This document shows positions 1-5,829 of a stretch of 7,569 bases of DNA, piece by piece. The DNA lies in the NCBI GenBank assembly GCA_938037185.1, contig CALHQK010000069.1, positions 1 through 7,569 of the forward strand, written 5' to 3'. Position 1 is the first letter of the stretch, and each line of letters begins with the position of its first letter. This DNA is from an uncultured Riemerella sp. GTDB taxonomy: Bacteria; Bacteroidota; Bacteroidia; Flavobacteriales; Weeksellaceae. The notes under the pieces are model-generated. The model was not told the DNA's origin, ran no database searches, and worked only from the letters and a program-made list of their open reading frames with translations. The position numbers were made by a program, and so were the translations under genes.

Positions 1-195
1 CAAATTGGGATATATTTAAACGCAAATCAAACGGCTTTTTTATCTGTTTTTGTAAAACTCAATACCCTATAACAACATTTATAAAAACAATACAAAAGAA
101 ACTAAAACACTGATAAACAATATATTAAAAGGATTTATAAAGGTTTTCCCAAGAGAAAAATGCACACACACGGACTCTGTTCTAGACATTTTGTT
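1..195. other. AT-rich non-coding left flank, possibly near the phage end
   Basis: I see no gene in this stretch. It is very AT-rich and lies downstream of the leftward repressor gene, where Mu-like phages have their left end and transposase-binding sites. Short repeats are visible: ATTTATAAA at 77-85 and 133-141, and TGTTCTA at 178-184 and 192-198, the second overlapping the repressor stop codon. These could be transposase-binding repeats, but in DNA this AT-rich they may be chance. No host-phage junction or terminal dinucleotide can be fixed from one window, and no convincing terminator hairpin follows the repressor. Confidence 0.4.
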
Positions 196-852
196 CTATT
201 CCAGCCTAATTACACCAACTACAATGGCCAAACCTTCTATTTCCTCCTCTGGAACATTGAAAGGGTCATAACTTTCATTATCGGAAACCATTAAAAGACT
301 GTTAGGAGCATCACTTGGTTTTATTCTTTTAATAATAATTCCTTGTTCTCTTGTAGCTATGACATGGGTTTTATTCCATTGTATAAAGTTTCTTTCTTTT
401 ATGATACGACAGGCCACCACATCCCCACTGTTATATTTGGGATACATGGAGGAGCCCTCTACCTCTATCATGAAATCTACTTGCTTATGTTTAAATTTTG
501 GAATCACATAGTAATCTTTAACATCTCTTTCTTCAAAAGAAAATACATTATTACCATATCCCCCTATAGCAGTAGCATTTACAAGAGGAATACCCTTTAC
601 TGATTCCTCTTTGCTGGTTTCAGTTTTAGTGGTTTCGCTTTTTAGCATTTCGCCTTTACCAGAGAATAACCATTCTAAATTTAAATCTGGATATTTAGAT
701 AAAATTTTATCTATTTTATCAGACCCAAGTGCTGATTTTTTTTGAACTCCTTTAAAGTTAGCATAAGACATTCCTAAATCTTCAAAAAAAGTTTCTTTTT
801 TTTCTCCTTGATTTTCAATAAAATACAATACTCTCTCCTTGATGTTAGTCAT
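196..852 (-). CDS. phage repressor, HTH plus S24 (LexA/CI-like) peptidase domain
   Basis: This 218-aa protein is a CI-type repressor that would hold the phage in lysogeny by binding operators in the divergent region just upstream of its own start. Residues about 1-65 form the N-terminal DNA-binding region, followed by a polar Thr/Lys/Glu-rich linker (about 70-86) and an S24 peptidase fold. The catalytic serine is most likely S135 in GSSMYP, and the general-base lysine K175 in the stretch GIIIKRIK, a typical spacing for LexA/CI/UmuD relatives. A cleavage site is not certain; AIGGYG near residues 95-100 lies where the scissile bond would be expected. The gene runs opposite to all others here, in the place of the Mu c repressor. 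If both catalytic residues are active, induction would be by RecA-stimulated self-cleavage; that is inference from the family. The start at 852 is followed within the coding region by a copy of the proposed operator. Confidence 0.9.
   Translation of the reverse strand: MTNIKERVLYFIENQGEKKETFFEDLGMSYANFKGVQKKSALGSDKIDKILSKYPDLNLEWLFSGKGEMLKSETTKTETSKEESVKGIPLVNATAIGGYGNNVFSFEERDVKDYYVIPKFKHKQVDFMIEVEGSSMYPKYNSGDVVACRIIKERNFIQWNKTHVIATREQGIIIKRIKPSDAPNSLLMVSDNESYDPFNVPEEEIEGLAIVVGVIRLE
698..711. promoter_or_regulatory. 14-bp palindrome inside the repressor gene (candidate second operator)
   Basis: GATAAAATTTTATC is a perfect palindrome, extended here to 18 bp as TAGATAAAATTTTATCTA at 696-713. 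The same 14 bases occur in the divergent promoter region at 877-890, 179 bp away. A further half-site, TTTTATC, follows at 714-720. On the minus strand it falls in codons for the segment DKILSK of the repressor. A pair of identical sites could allow repressor or Ner binding at both and DNA looping; binding itself is inference. Confidence 0.45.
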
Positions 853-867
853 TTTTTTATCTTTTTA

Positions 868-900
868 TTTGTTTTGGATAAAATTTTATCTATATCTTTG
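868..900 (+). promoter_or_regulatory. early rightward promoter
   Basis: TATCTTTG at 893-900 fits the Bacteroidota -7 consensus TAnnTTTG. Two upstream TTTG motifs, at 868-871 and 873-876, could serve as the -33 element; the first gives a 21-nt gap and the second 16 nt, against about 19 in the usual consensus. Transcription would start near 905-908 and read the HTH gene with a short leader. The palindrome at 877-890 lies between the two elements, so a bound repressor would block polymerase. This would be the early promoter, the equivalent of Mu Pe. Confidence 0.55.
877..890. promoter_or_regulatory. operator candidate in the divergent promoter region
   Basis: The perfect palindrome GATAAAATTTTATC lies between the -33 and -7 elements of the early promoter, and recurs exactly at 698-711. 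A separate half-site TTTTATC at 855-861 sits immediately upstream of the repressor start codon. This placement is what is expected of an operator used by the S24 repressor, by the Ner-like protein, or by both. Which protein binds is not visible in the sequence. Confidence 0.55.
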
Positions 901-926
901 TGCCAACAAAAGGAACAATAAAGACA

Positions 927-1142
927 ATGAACAAAAGTAAGCAAAAAAGAGAAAAATACCACCCATTAGCAGTAAATAAAATTGCAGAGATGTATGGGTT
1001 CTCTGCCAGATATGTTCGCCAGATACTGAAAGGCGACCGCAAGGGGCTGATGGCAGACAATGTACTAAGAGACTACAAGGAGCTATGCAAGAAAATAGAC
1101 CAAGCTACAGAACAAGCAGTGGAAAACATTATAAACCAATAG
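927..1142 (+). CDS. small HTH DNA-binding protein in Ner/Cro position
   Basis: A 71-aa basic protein whose residues about 15-42 read as a helix-turn-helix (IAEMYGFSARYVRQILKGDR). It is the first gene of the rightward operon, back to back with the repressor, the place of Ner in Mu or Cro in lambdoid phages, so it probably represses the repressor promoter or tunes early transcription. The frame is open from a GTG at 900, but that codon overlaps the last base of the proposed -7 box and would precede the transcription start, so the ATG at 927 is preferred. The stop at 1140-1142 is two bases from the next start. The family is not recognised beyond the HTH. Confidence 0.75.
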   Translation: MNKSKQKREKYHPLAVNKIAEMYGFSARYVRQILKGDRKGLMADNVLRDYKELCKKIDQATEQAVENIINQ

Positions 1143-1144
1143 AT

Positions 1145-1426
1145 ATGAATAGCGAAATTAAAAAAGTAGAAGACCTAGAAGTAGGTAAATATTACCAGAA
1201 AGAAGAGATTTTGTTTATGAAAATAACAGGAGGGGCTGGTGAGGACAAAACAGGAACAGCAATATACTTTCTAGACAACATGGTGATGATAACCGACAAC
1301 TTCACTCCCTTTGATATGGTAGAAAGTGATGCTATGTATAGAGAAATTACCCGAGAAAAATTCGAGCAAAAACTACAAGCCACACAGGACAGATTTATAG
1401 AAATGAGTAATAAAGTAAAAAAGTAA
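1145..1426 (+). CDS. 93-aa hypothetical early phage protein
   Basis: I do not recognise this protein. It begins with an acidic and basic mix (EIKKVEDLEVGKYY), has a central beta-like part with several hydrophobic stretches (GTAIYFLDNMVMITDN), and ends in a charged helix rich in Lys, Gln and Glu. No signal peptide or membrane segment is seen. The same frame is open from an ATG at 1085, but the extra 20 residues would overlap the HTH gene in another frame and look unnatural; the ATG at 1145, two bases after the upstream stop, gives tight operon spacing. It is probably co-transcribed with its neighbours from the early promoter. Confidence 0.65.
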   Translation: MNSEIKKVEDLEVGKYYQKEEILFMKITGGAGEDKTGTAIYFLDNMVMITDNFTPFDMVESDAMYREITREKFEQKLQATQDRFIEMSNKVKK

Positions 1427-1430
1427 TAGA

Positions 1431-1577
1431 ATGAAAAATATCATTTGGGCAAAAAGGATAAGAGAATACAGTGGGATATACATTTTTTACTGCATCCATT
1501 TTATCATTCTCAGCAGGTGGCACTATCACTGGCACTACCGCACTGACTACAACCCTAGATATTTTCAAGAAGATTAA
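1431..1577 (+). CDS. 48-aa single-pass membrane peptide
   Basis: A short frame starting at the ATG at 1431, four bases after the upstream stop, and ending with TAA at 1575-1577. It encodes a basic N-terminus (MKNIIWAKRIREYSG), one hydrophobic segment at about residues 16-28 (IYIFYCIHFIILS), and an aromatic- and histidine-rich tail (RWHYHWHYRTDYNPRYF). It would sit in the inner membrane with a short tail on one side. The spacing fits translation coupled to the upstream gene. No function is recognised; small membrane peptides in phage early regions can act in exclusion of other phages or host takeover, but nothing here shows that. Confidence 0.55.
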   Translation: MKNIIWAKRIREYSGIYIFYCIHFIILSRWHYHWHYRTDYNPRYFQED

Positions 1578-1578
1578 A

Positions 1579-1603
1579 ATAACTTTAAATATTATTTAAA
1601 ATG
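1579..1603 (+). promoter_or_regulatory. TTTAAA inverted-repeat leader before the 1601 gene
   Basis: The bases before the ATG at 1601 form a perfect inverted repeat, TTTAAAT-ATT-ATTTAAA (1584-1600), directly abutting the start codon. A closely similar leader, CTTTAAAAATAATTTAAAA, precedes the ATG at 6912. There is no Shine-Dalgarno sequence, as usual in Bacteroidota. The repeated leader may be a translation-enhancing A/T element or a protein-binding site; its recurrence decides the start of the 6912 gene. Confidence 0.35.
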
Positions 1604-2086
1604 AAAATAAAATTAGAAATAACAAGCCAAGCCCTTACACCGAAGCAGAAAGAGCTGATTACTGAAAAATTAGAAGAGATAAGAGCTATTGTAAAAAACA
1701 AGGAAACAAAGCCCAATAGCCGAGCAGGAAGAACCATAGAAAAGTTTTTTAACAAACTTCGCTATGAGAATGAAAAGGTTAATCCTCAAACTTCATGGTG
1801 TGCATCTGTATATCCAGCTCAAAATTCTCTTCTGGAAGAAGAAAGCGAATCAGCTGAGCAATGCCACCGCAAAGCTCCACAAGACACTCTGCACGCTTCT
1901 TGCCCAGAGAAAAAACACAGACAGAACGCACCGACCAAACTTTCGGTTTCTGTGTATCATTTTCAGAAGGAGGGTAAAAAGTATGTCTGCAAGGAGAACG
2001 CTGGTCTAACGCTCCCTTTAACGCATCAAGGTAAGCCAGACTTGGAGCGACTCCCTTACGAAATTCTGTTTCAGAAGAGGGATTGA
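1601..2086 (+). CDS. small early protein with an implausible C-terminal extension (possibly disrupted)
   Basis: The first ~62 residues look like an ordinary phage protein: a charged, helical stretch (ALTPKQKELITEKLEEI) followed by a basic segment ending KFFNKLRYENEKVNPQ. After about base 1785 the frame stays open to 2086 but the translation changes character, with many Cys, His, Ser and Pro and low-complexity runs (SWCASVYPAQ, QCHRKAPQDTLHASC). The likely reading is a gene of ~60 residues whose end was lost or frameshifted; an out-of-frame TAA lies at 1780-1782, and a single-base shift would have ended the gene there. Residues around RAGRTIEKFFNKLRYENEK resemble the catalytic-Glu region of the transposase downstream. 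It may still be translated as 161 aa. Function unknown. Confidence 0.4.
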   Translation: MKIKLEITSQALTPKQKELITEKLEEIRAIVKNKETKPNSRAGRTIEKFFNKLRYENEKVNPQTSWCASVYPAQNSLLEEESESAEQCHRKAPQDTLHASCPEKKHRQNAPTKLSVSVYHFQKEGKKYVCKENAGLTLPLTHQGKPDLERLPYEILFQKRD

Positions 2087-2169
2087 CACTCGTAATATCT
2101 ACAACAAAAGTATAAGCAGGTAACATATCACTGTAATTTTTGATTAGACAACACAAATATAGTGATTTA
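1786..2169. other. atypical structured segment between the small gene and the elbow element
   Basis: This stretch is richer in G+C than its surroundings and has open frames on both strands. The minus frame gives up to 156 aa, or 116 aa from an ATG at 2126 to the stop at 1779, but neither strand encodes a protein I recognise. Several nested inverted repeats suggest RNA structure: ACACAGA 1915-1921 with TCTGTGT 1949-1955 around ACCGA/TCGGT (1930-1934/1943-1947); CGCTCC pairing with GGAGCG at about 2012-2048; and TCCCT 2052-2056 with AGGGA 2078-2082 around TTCTG/CAGAA (2064-2068/2072-2076, loop TTT). It could be a long non-coding RNA or leader, a remnant of an antisense gene, or inserted DNA. 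A minus-strand TATATTTG at 2161-2154 fits a -7 box, without a clear -33. Confidence 0.35.
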
Positions 2170-2209
2170 TCCCGAAGGGCATACACTGGGGTTCGAGTCC
2201 TCAGCGGGA
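2170..2209 (+). ncRNA. tRNA-elbow-like element E1 upstream of transposase A
   Basis: The 40 bases fold as an outer 5-bp stem (TCCCG 2170-2174 with CGGGA 2205-2209), an 11-nt single-stranded segment AAGGGCATACA (2175-2185), and a 6-bp stem (2186-2191 with 2199-2204, one G-T pair) closed by the 7-nt loop TTCGAGT. The loop and the stem continuous with the outer helix copy the T arm stacked on the acceptor stem of a tRNA; the GGC in the 11-nt segment is placed like the D-loop GG that docks on a T-loop. No anticodon arm and no CCA are present, so it is not a tRNA gene. An A-rich leader of 28 bases separates it from the ATG at 2238. A second copy with the same geometry is at 7150-7189. Confidence 0.5.
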
Positions 2210-2237
2210 ACAAAATAAAGATAATAAAGAAAGAATA

Positions 2238-4280
2238 ATGCCACACCAATGGGGTAACATATTAGTAGTAACCAAGGACGAACTTGTTCCGAAGTATTAT
2301 AATACTTATGAAAGTCTAAAGAAGACTATTCAAAGGTATGAAGACAAACCTTACGGAATAAAGAAAGTCCAGTCGGGAGGTAACGGGCGCCAGCTGTTGG
2401 TAGACTTTGACAGTCTGCCAAAGGAGATACAGAACAGCATAGGCGACCCCCGTACGATGCACCACCCCCTGCTGAAGTTCTGGGAGATAAATCCTGCAGC
2501 TACAGCATTCTACACCACCTACGAGTTTGAAGATGGCGATTACCTAAAAATAGAATACCAAGAAGAATACATCACTAACGCCAGTGTGCTGATAGCCCTG
2601 CTGAAACTAAAAGAAGAAAGGCTATCACTAAAAGGAGGTAAGAAAACAGGTATCATGGAAAGCCTAAGGATAGACCTAATCACTTTCAATGAATATCTGC
2701 CCAAAATACACGGCAGAGTCCATACACTAGAGCTGGGCGACAGGCAGTTTTCAAGGGTATTTAAAGAGTTTTTAAAAGGAGATGAAAAGGACTTTAATTT
2801 CGGAAGTTTAGTCTCTAAAAAACTAAAAAACAAACATGCTAAAATAATGACTGATGATATGATAAAACTGCTGAATGATATGTTCGCAGGGCGAGAAACC
2901 AAACCGACAAGGACAGAAGTAGCAGATGAATATCAGGCGTTTTTAGACGGCAGTGTAGAAATCTTTAACCACACCACAGGAGAAATCTATGACCATACCG
3001 ACCACAAGAGGTTTAAGCAGATTTCTGAAAACAGCATCATCGCTTGGCTGGGAAGATGGGAGAACAAGATAGGAACCTACGCAAAACGAAGTGGAGACCG
3101 CCAGAAGCTGATACAGCAGTTCGTGCCGTATCACAGTCTGGACAAAGTGAAAGAAGCAGGAGTACTCATCTCCATAGATGACAGACAGCCTCCATTCTTC
3201 TACGATAAGAGCAAAAGGCTGTGGTTCTATATGGGAATAGACCTAGGTTCGGAAGCATGGACTACATGGGTATACGGAGAAACCAAGGAGGGACTTATCC
3301 TAAACTTCTATCGCCAGATGGTAAGGAACTACACCGAATGGGGCTTTAACCTGCCTCTCGGTCTAGAATGCGAAAGCGCTTTGAATGCATCATTTAGAGA
3401 TACTTTCTTAAAAAACGGGGCGATGTTTGACAATGTGAGAATAGAAGCCAACAAGGCAAGGGCAAAACATGTAGAGCGGTATTTCGGAAAACTGCGATAT
3501 GAGTTTGAAAAAGACAAAGAAGGCTGGCTCGGAAGACCCTTTGCAAGGAAAGAAGACAACCAAAAGGGACCCGAAGGAGATATTATTCTACCAAAGGAGC
3601 AAATCATAATGAACTCCTTATATGATATACAAAAATGGAATAATATGGAGCACAGCCGCCACGAAGGTAAAACACGCTGGGAAGTCTTCACAGAGATGCA
3701 GAGCAAGGAAACCAAACCTACCAATTGGAGAGCGATACTCCCTTATCTAGGCTACAATACCAAAACATCTTGTAATGCTGGGATAGTAAAATTCAGAAGC
3801 AGTGAGTATCTGCTGGGACTTTCGGGAGAAATCGCCCTTGGAGAGGATTTGATAAGGCTGATGAAATACATAGAAGGAAAAAGCTTTGAGATTTTCTGGC
3901 TGGACGGAAATGATGGAGAGGTGCTAAAAGCGATGGTCTATTATGATGATATGCTTATCTGCGAACTGCTTCCGAAACCTACCTACAGCCGTGCTTATCA
4001 TGAACTAGACGATACAGGAAAAATCAACCGACAAATAATGTCTGCATATGAAAACACTGTAAACGCCTACATGAGAGACAGAAAGAATGATATAGACCGA
4101 CTGACCGTGATAGACCGCCGAAGCAAGGTACTGAATAACAAATTTGTCATTCCAGGGCTGGAAAGCTACACACCTCGTGAAGAACCAGCCAAGAAGATAG
4201 AAACCGAAACCGAAGAAACAGAACAAATACCAATACAAACAGGAAGACTCTCAAAAGGGCTTTCAGCAAACTTTAGATAA
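2238..4280 (+). CDS. Mu A-like DDE transposase
   Basis: This 680-aa protein would pair the phage ends and carry out strand transfer in replicative transposition. Its size is close to Mu A (663 aa). Order of parts: an N-terminal DNA-binding region (about 1-75), helical end-binding regions (about 110-300), an RNase-H-like catalytic core (about 305-440), a beta-barrel-like region (about 505-585), and a Glu/Thr-rich C-terminal tail as expected for contact with the B protein. The first catalytic Asp is D314 or D315 in ISIDDRQPP; the third residue is E413 in AKHVERYFG, matching AKPVERAFG of Mu A. The second position reads LGLECES (E377), Glu instead of Asp. The ATG at 2238 follows an A-rich leader; the gene is 13 bases from the B-like gene. 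Confidence 0.92.
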   Translation: MPHQWGNILVVTKDELVPKYYNTYESLKKTIQRYEDKPYGIKKVQSGGNGRQLLVDFDSLPKEIQNSIGDPRTMHHPLLKFWEINPAATAFYTTYEFEDGDYLKIEYQEEYITNASVLIALLKLKEERLSLKGGKKTGIMESLRIDLITFNEYLPKIHGRVHTLELGDRQFSRVFKEFLKGDEKDFNFGSLVSKKLKNKHAKIMTDDMIKLLNDMFAGRETKPTRTEVADEYQAFLDGSVEIFNHTTGEIYDHTDHKRFKQISENSIIAWLGRWENKIGTYAKRSGDRQKLIQQFVPYHSLDKVKEAGVLISIDDRQPPFFYDKSKRLWFYMGIDLGSEAWTTWVYGETKEGLILNFYRQMVRNYTEWGFNLPLGLECESALNASFRDTFLKNGAMFDNVRIEANKARAKHVERYFGKLRYEFEKDKEGWLGRPFARKEDNQKGPEGDIILPKEQIIMNSLYDIQKWNNMEHSRHEGKTRWEVFTEMQSKETKPTNWRAILPYLGYNTKTSCNAGIVKFRSSEYLLGLSGEIALGEDLIRLMKYIEGKSFEIFWLDGNDGEVLKAMVYYDDMLICELLPKPTYSRAYHELDDTGKINRQIMSAYENTVNAYMRDRKNDIDRLTVIDRRSKVLNNKFVIPGLESYTPREEPAKKIETETEETEQIPIQTGRLSKGLSANFR

Positions 4281-4293
4281 AAAAATAATTGTT

Positions 4294-5190
4294 ATGGAAA
4301 TATCAACAGAATTAAAAGAAGCCATCGCTCTTGCGATAATAGAAGGTAAAAGCCGATACAGTGGTTCGGATAGTGCCTACGCTAAAACTCTCAATATCAA
4401 TGGAGCAGTATTCAGCCGATTGAAAAAAGGCGAAAGAGACGGACTTCTGTCTCCTACCCAGTGGCTGACGATAGGAAGAAAACTAAATGTAACATTAGAT
4501 AATGATAATTGGAACGCCGTAGAGACTGATGTTTACCTTGAGCTGCAAGATGATTTTAACTACTGCCAGCAGAACTCAAAGTCTCTGATACTAGTAGATG
4601 ACTGCGGAATAGGAAAGACTTTTTGTGCGAAGATATTAGTCTCTAAAATGCGAAATGCTTTCTATCTGGACGCTTCTCAATGCAAAACAAAAAGGCTGTT
4701 CATAAAAGCCCTAGCCAGAGAAATAGGATGCGGAGACATAGGAAACTATAATGAAATCCTAGCTAACCTAAAATACTACATCAATAACCTGGGGAAAGTG
4801 TTTATCTGCATAGATGAAGCAGGAGATTTGGATTACGCAGCATTCTTGGAGCTGAAAGGATTGATAAACGGAACCATCGGACGCTGTGGCTGGTATATGA
4901 TGGGAGCCGATGGACTAAGGGCGAAAATACAGCGAGGTATCAACAATCACAAAGTAGGTTATAAAGAAATCTTTGACCGCTTCGCTTCCGAATTTAGAGG
5001 GATAACACCCGATGTGAAAGAAGATAAAGTAAAATTCTATGAAAAACTCTTTTATGATGTGGCACTCCAGAACATGGAGGACAAGAGCAAGATAAACAGC
5101 CTTGTAAAAAAGTGTTTCACTAAAAAAGACAACGGAATAAAGAGCCTTAGATATTTAGAAACCTTAATAAAAATACAGAAAGCAGCATAA
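4294..5190 (+). CDS. Mu B-like AAA ATPase, target-DNA activator
   Basis: A 298-aa protein with the architecture of Mu B: an N-terminal HTH-like domain (about 1-70, with the segment GAVFSRLKKGERDGLL) followed by an AAA+ ATPase. The Walker A is DDCGIGKT (102-109) with K108, the Walker B is VFICIDEAG (169-177) with D174-E175, a sensor-like stretch YMMGADGL is at 201-208, and arginines R229 and R235 are candidates for the finger. In Mu, B forms ATP-dependent filaments on target DNA, delivers it to A and gives target immunity. It follows A by 13 bases, the expected order. Its stop overlaps the start of the next gene by one base (TAATG), so the two are translationally coupled. Confidence 0.88.
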   Translation: MEISTELKEAIALAIIEGKSRYSGSDSAYAKTLNINGAVFSRLKKGERDGLLSPTQWLTIGRKLNVTLDNDNWNAVETDVYLELQDDFNYCQQNSKSLILVDDCGIGKTFCAKILVSKMRNAFYLDASQCKTKRLFIKALAREIGCGDIGNYNEILANLKYYINNLGKVFICIDEAGDLDYAAFLELKGLINGTIGRCGWYMMGADGLRAKIQRGINNHKVGYKEIFDRFASEFRGITPDVKEDKVKFYEKLFYDVALQNMEDKSKINSLVKKCFTKKDNGIKSLRYLETLIKIQKAA

Positions 5191-5819
5191 TGAAGGCATT
5201 AAGTGTAAAACAAGCCTATTCTAAGAAGTTTAAAAAGTTTGAATTTGAGGGGATTTGGCAGGAAGTATTTGGAAATCCAGAGACCACAGGAGGCTGGATA
5301 ATCCATGGAGATGAGAAACAAGGGAAATCCACTTTTGCGCTGATGCTGGCAAACTACCTTACAAGGTTTGGAAAAGTCTTGTATATCTCCGCAGAAGAGG
5401 GTATCAGTGAGCATTTCACAGGAGCAATGAAGCGAATGGGCATCAATGACACCAATAAGAATTTTAAAATAATAGAATATGAAGAATGGGAGGATATAGA
5501 GGAAAGAATGAAGAAAAGACAATGTCAAAAAATCATCTTCATAGACAACATCACCAAGTATGTAGATGAAATTACAAAAACCAAGCTGAAAGAGCTGATG
5601 ATGAAACACCAGGATAAGCTGATAATTTTTGTAAGCCATGAGGAAAGAGGAATGCCAGATACCGCAGCAGGAAGATACTGGCGAAAGATGAGCAAAATAA
5701 TAGTACAAGCGAAAGGAATGCGGGTGACTGTTTTAGGAAGGTGTCCAGGTGGCAATATTATGATAGATGAAGAAAAAGCCCTGCTGTATCACGGAACAGA
5801 ACTAAAAGAAACCAATTAA
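5190..5819 (+). CDS. RecA-fold P-loop ATPase of the early operon
   Basis: A 209-aa protein with one RecA/RadA-like ATPase core. Walker A is GDEKQGKS (40-47), a strand VLYISAEEG (63-71) carries the glutamate pair typical of RecA-fold ATPases, Walker B is KIIFID (114-119), and FVSHE (147-151) looks like the sensor motif. The segment AAGRYWRKMSKIIVQAKG follows, reminiscent of phage Sak4-type or RadA-like ATPases, though I cannot assign it to either. There is no counterpart in phage Mu at this position. It shares the TAATG junction with the B-like gene, so the two ATPases are probably made in a fixed ratio and may act together in transposition or replication. Function is unproven. Confidence 0.75.
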   Translation: MKALSVKQAYSKKFKKFEFEGIWQEVFGNPETTGGWIIHGDEKQGKSTFALMLANYLTRFGKVLYISAEEGISEHFTGAMKRMGINDTNKNFKIIEYEEWEDIEERMKKRQCQKIIFIDNITKYVDEITKTKLKELMMKHQDKLIIFVSHEERGMPDTAAGRYWRKMSKIIVQAKGMRVTVLGRCPGGNIMIDEEKALLYHGTELKETN

Positions 5820-5829
5820 AATACCAATC

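Noticed and set aside
1..195. Exact phage left end and transposase-binding sites
   Set aside because: The short repeats seen are not distinct from AT-rich background and no junction with host DNA can be recognised in one window.
343..603. Plus-strand frame of 86 aa inside the repressor region
   Set aside because: It is antisense to a clear S24 repressor and its translation is a low-complexity, Phe/Ile/Tyr-rich shadow.
1764..2009. Plus-strand frame of 81 aa overlapping the end of the small gene
   Set aside because: It starts inside the small gene, is very basic and has no recognisable feature; it lies in the atypical segment where frames on all strands are open by chance.
2154..2161. A firm minus-strand promoter at TATATTTG
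   Set aside because: The -7 box fits, but there is no TTTG-like -33 element at the proper distance, so it was kept only as a remark.
1786..2209. A tmRNA gene
   Set aside because: The layout of hairpins and a T-arm-like end is suggestive, but no 5' acceptor strand pairs with the 3' end, no recognisable tag frame ends in Ala-Ala, and CCA is missing.
2140..2215. A complete tRNA gene ending in the T-arm-like sequence
   Set aside because: Only the T arm and an acceptor-like stem are present; there is no anticodon arm at the right distance, no 5' acceptor strand about 70 bases upstream and no CCA.
2540..4238. Several minus-strand frames of 63-131 aa opposite the transposase gene
   Set aside because: They are shadows of a well-supported 680-aa gene, with Ser/Leu/Phe-rich translations typical of antisense frames.
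5199..5755. Minus-strand frames opposite the second ATPase
   Set aside because: The plus strand has clear Walker A and B motifs; the antisense frames are Phe/Ile/Tyr-rich shadows.
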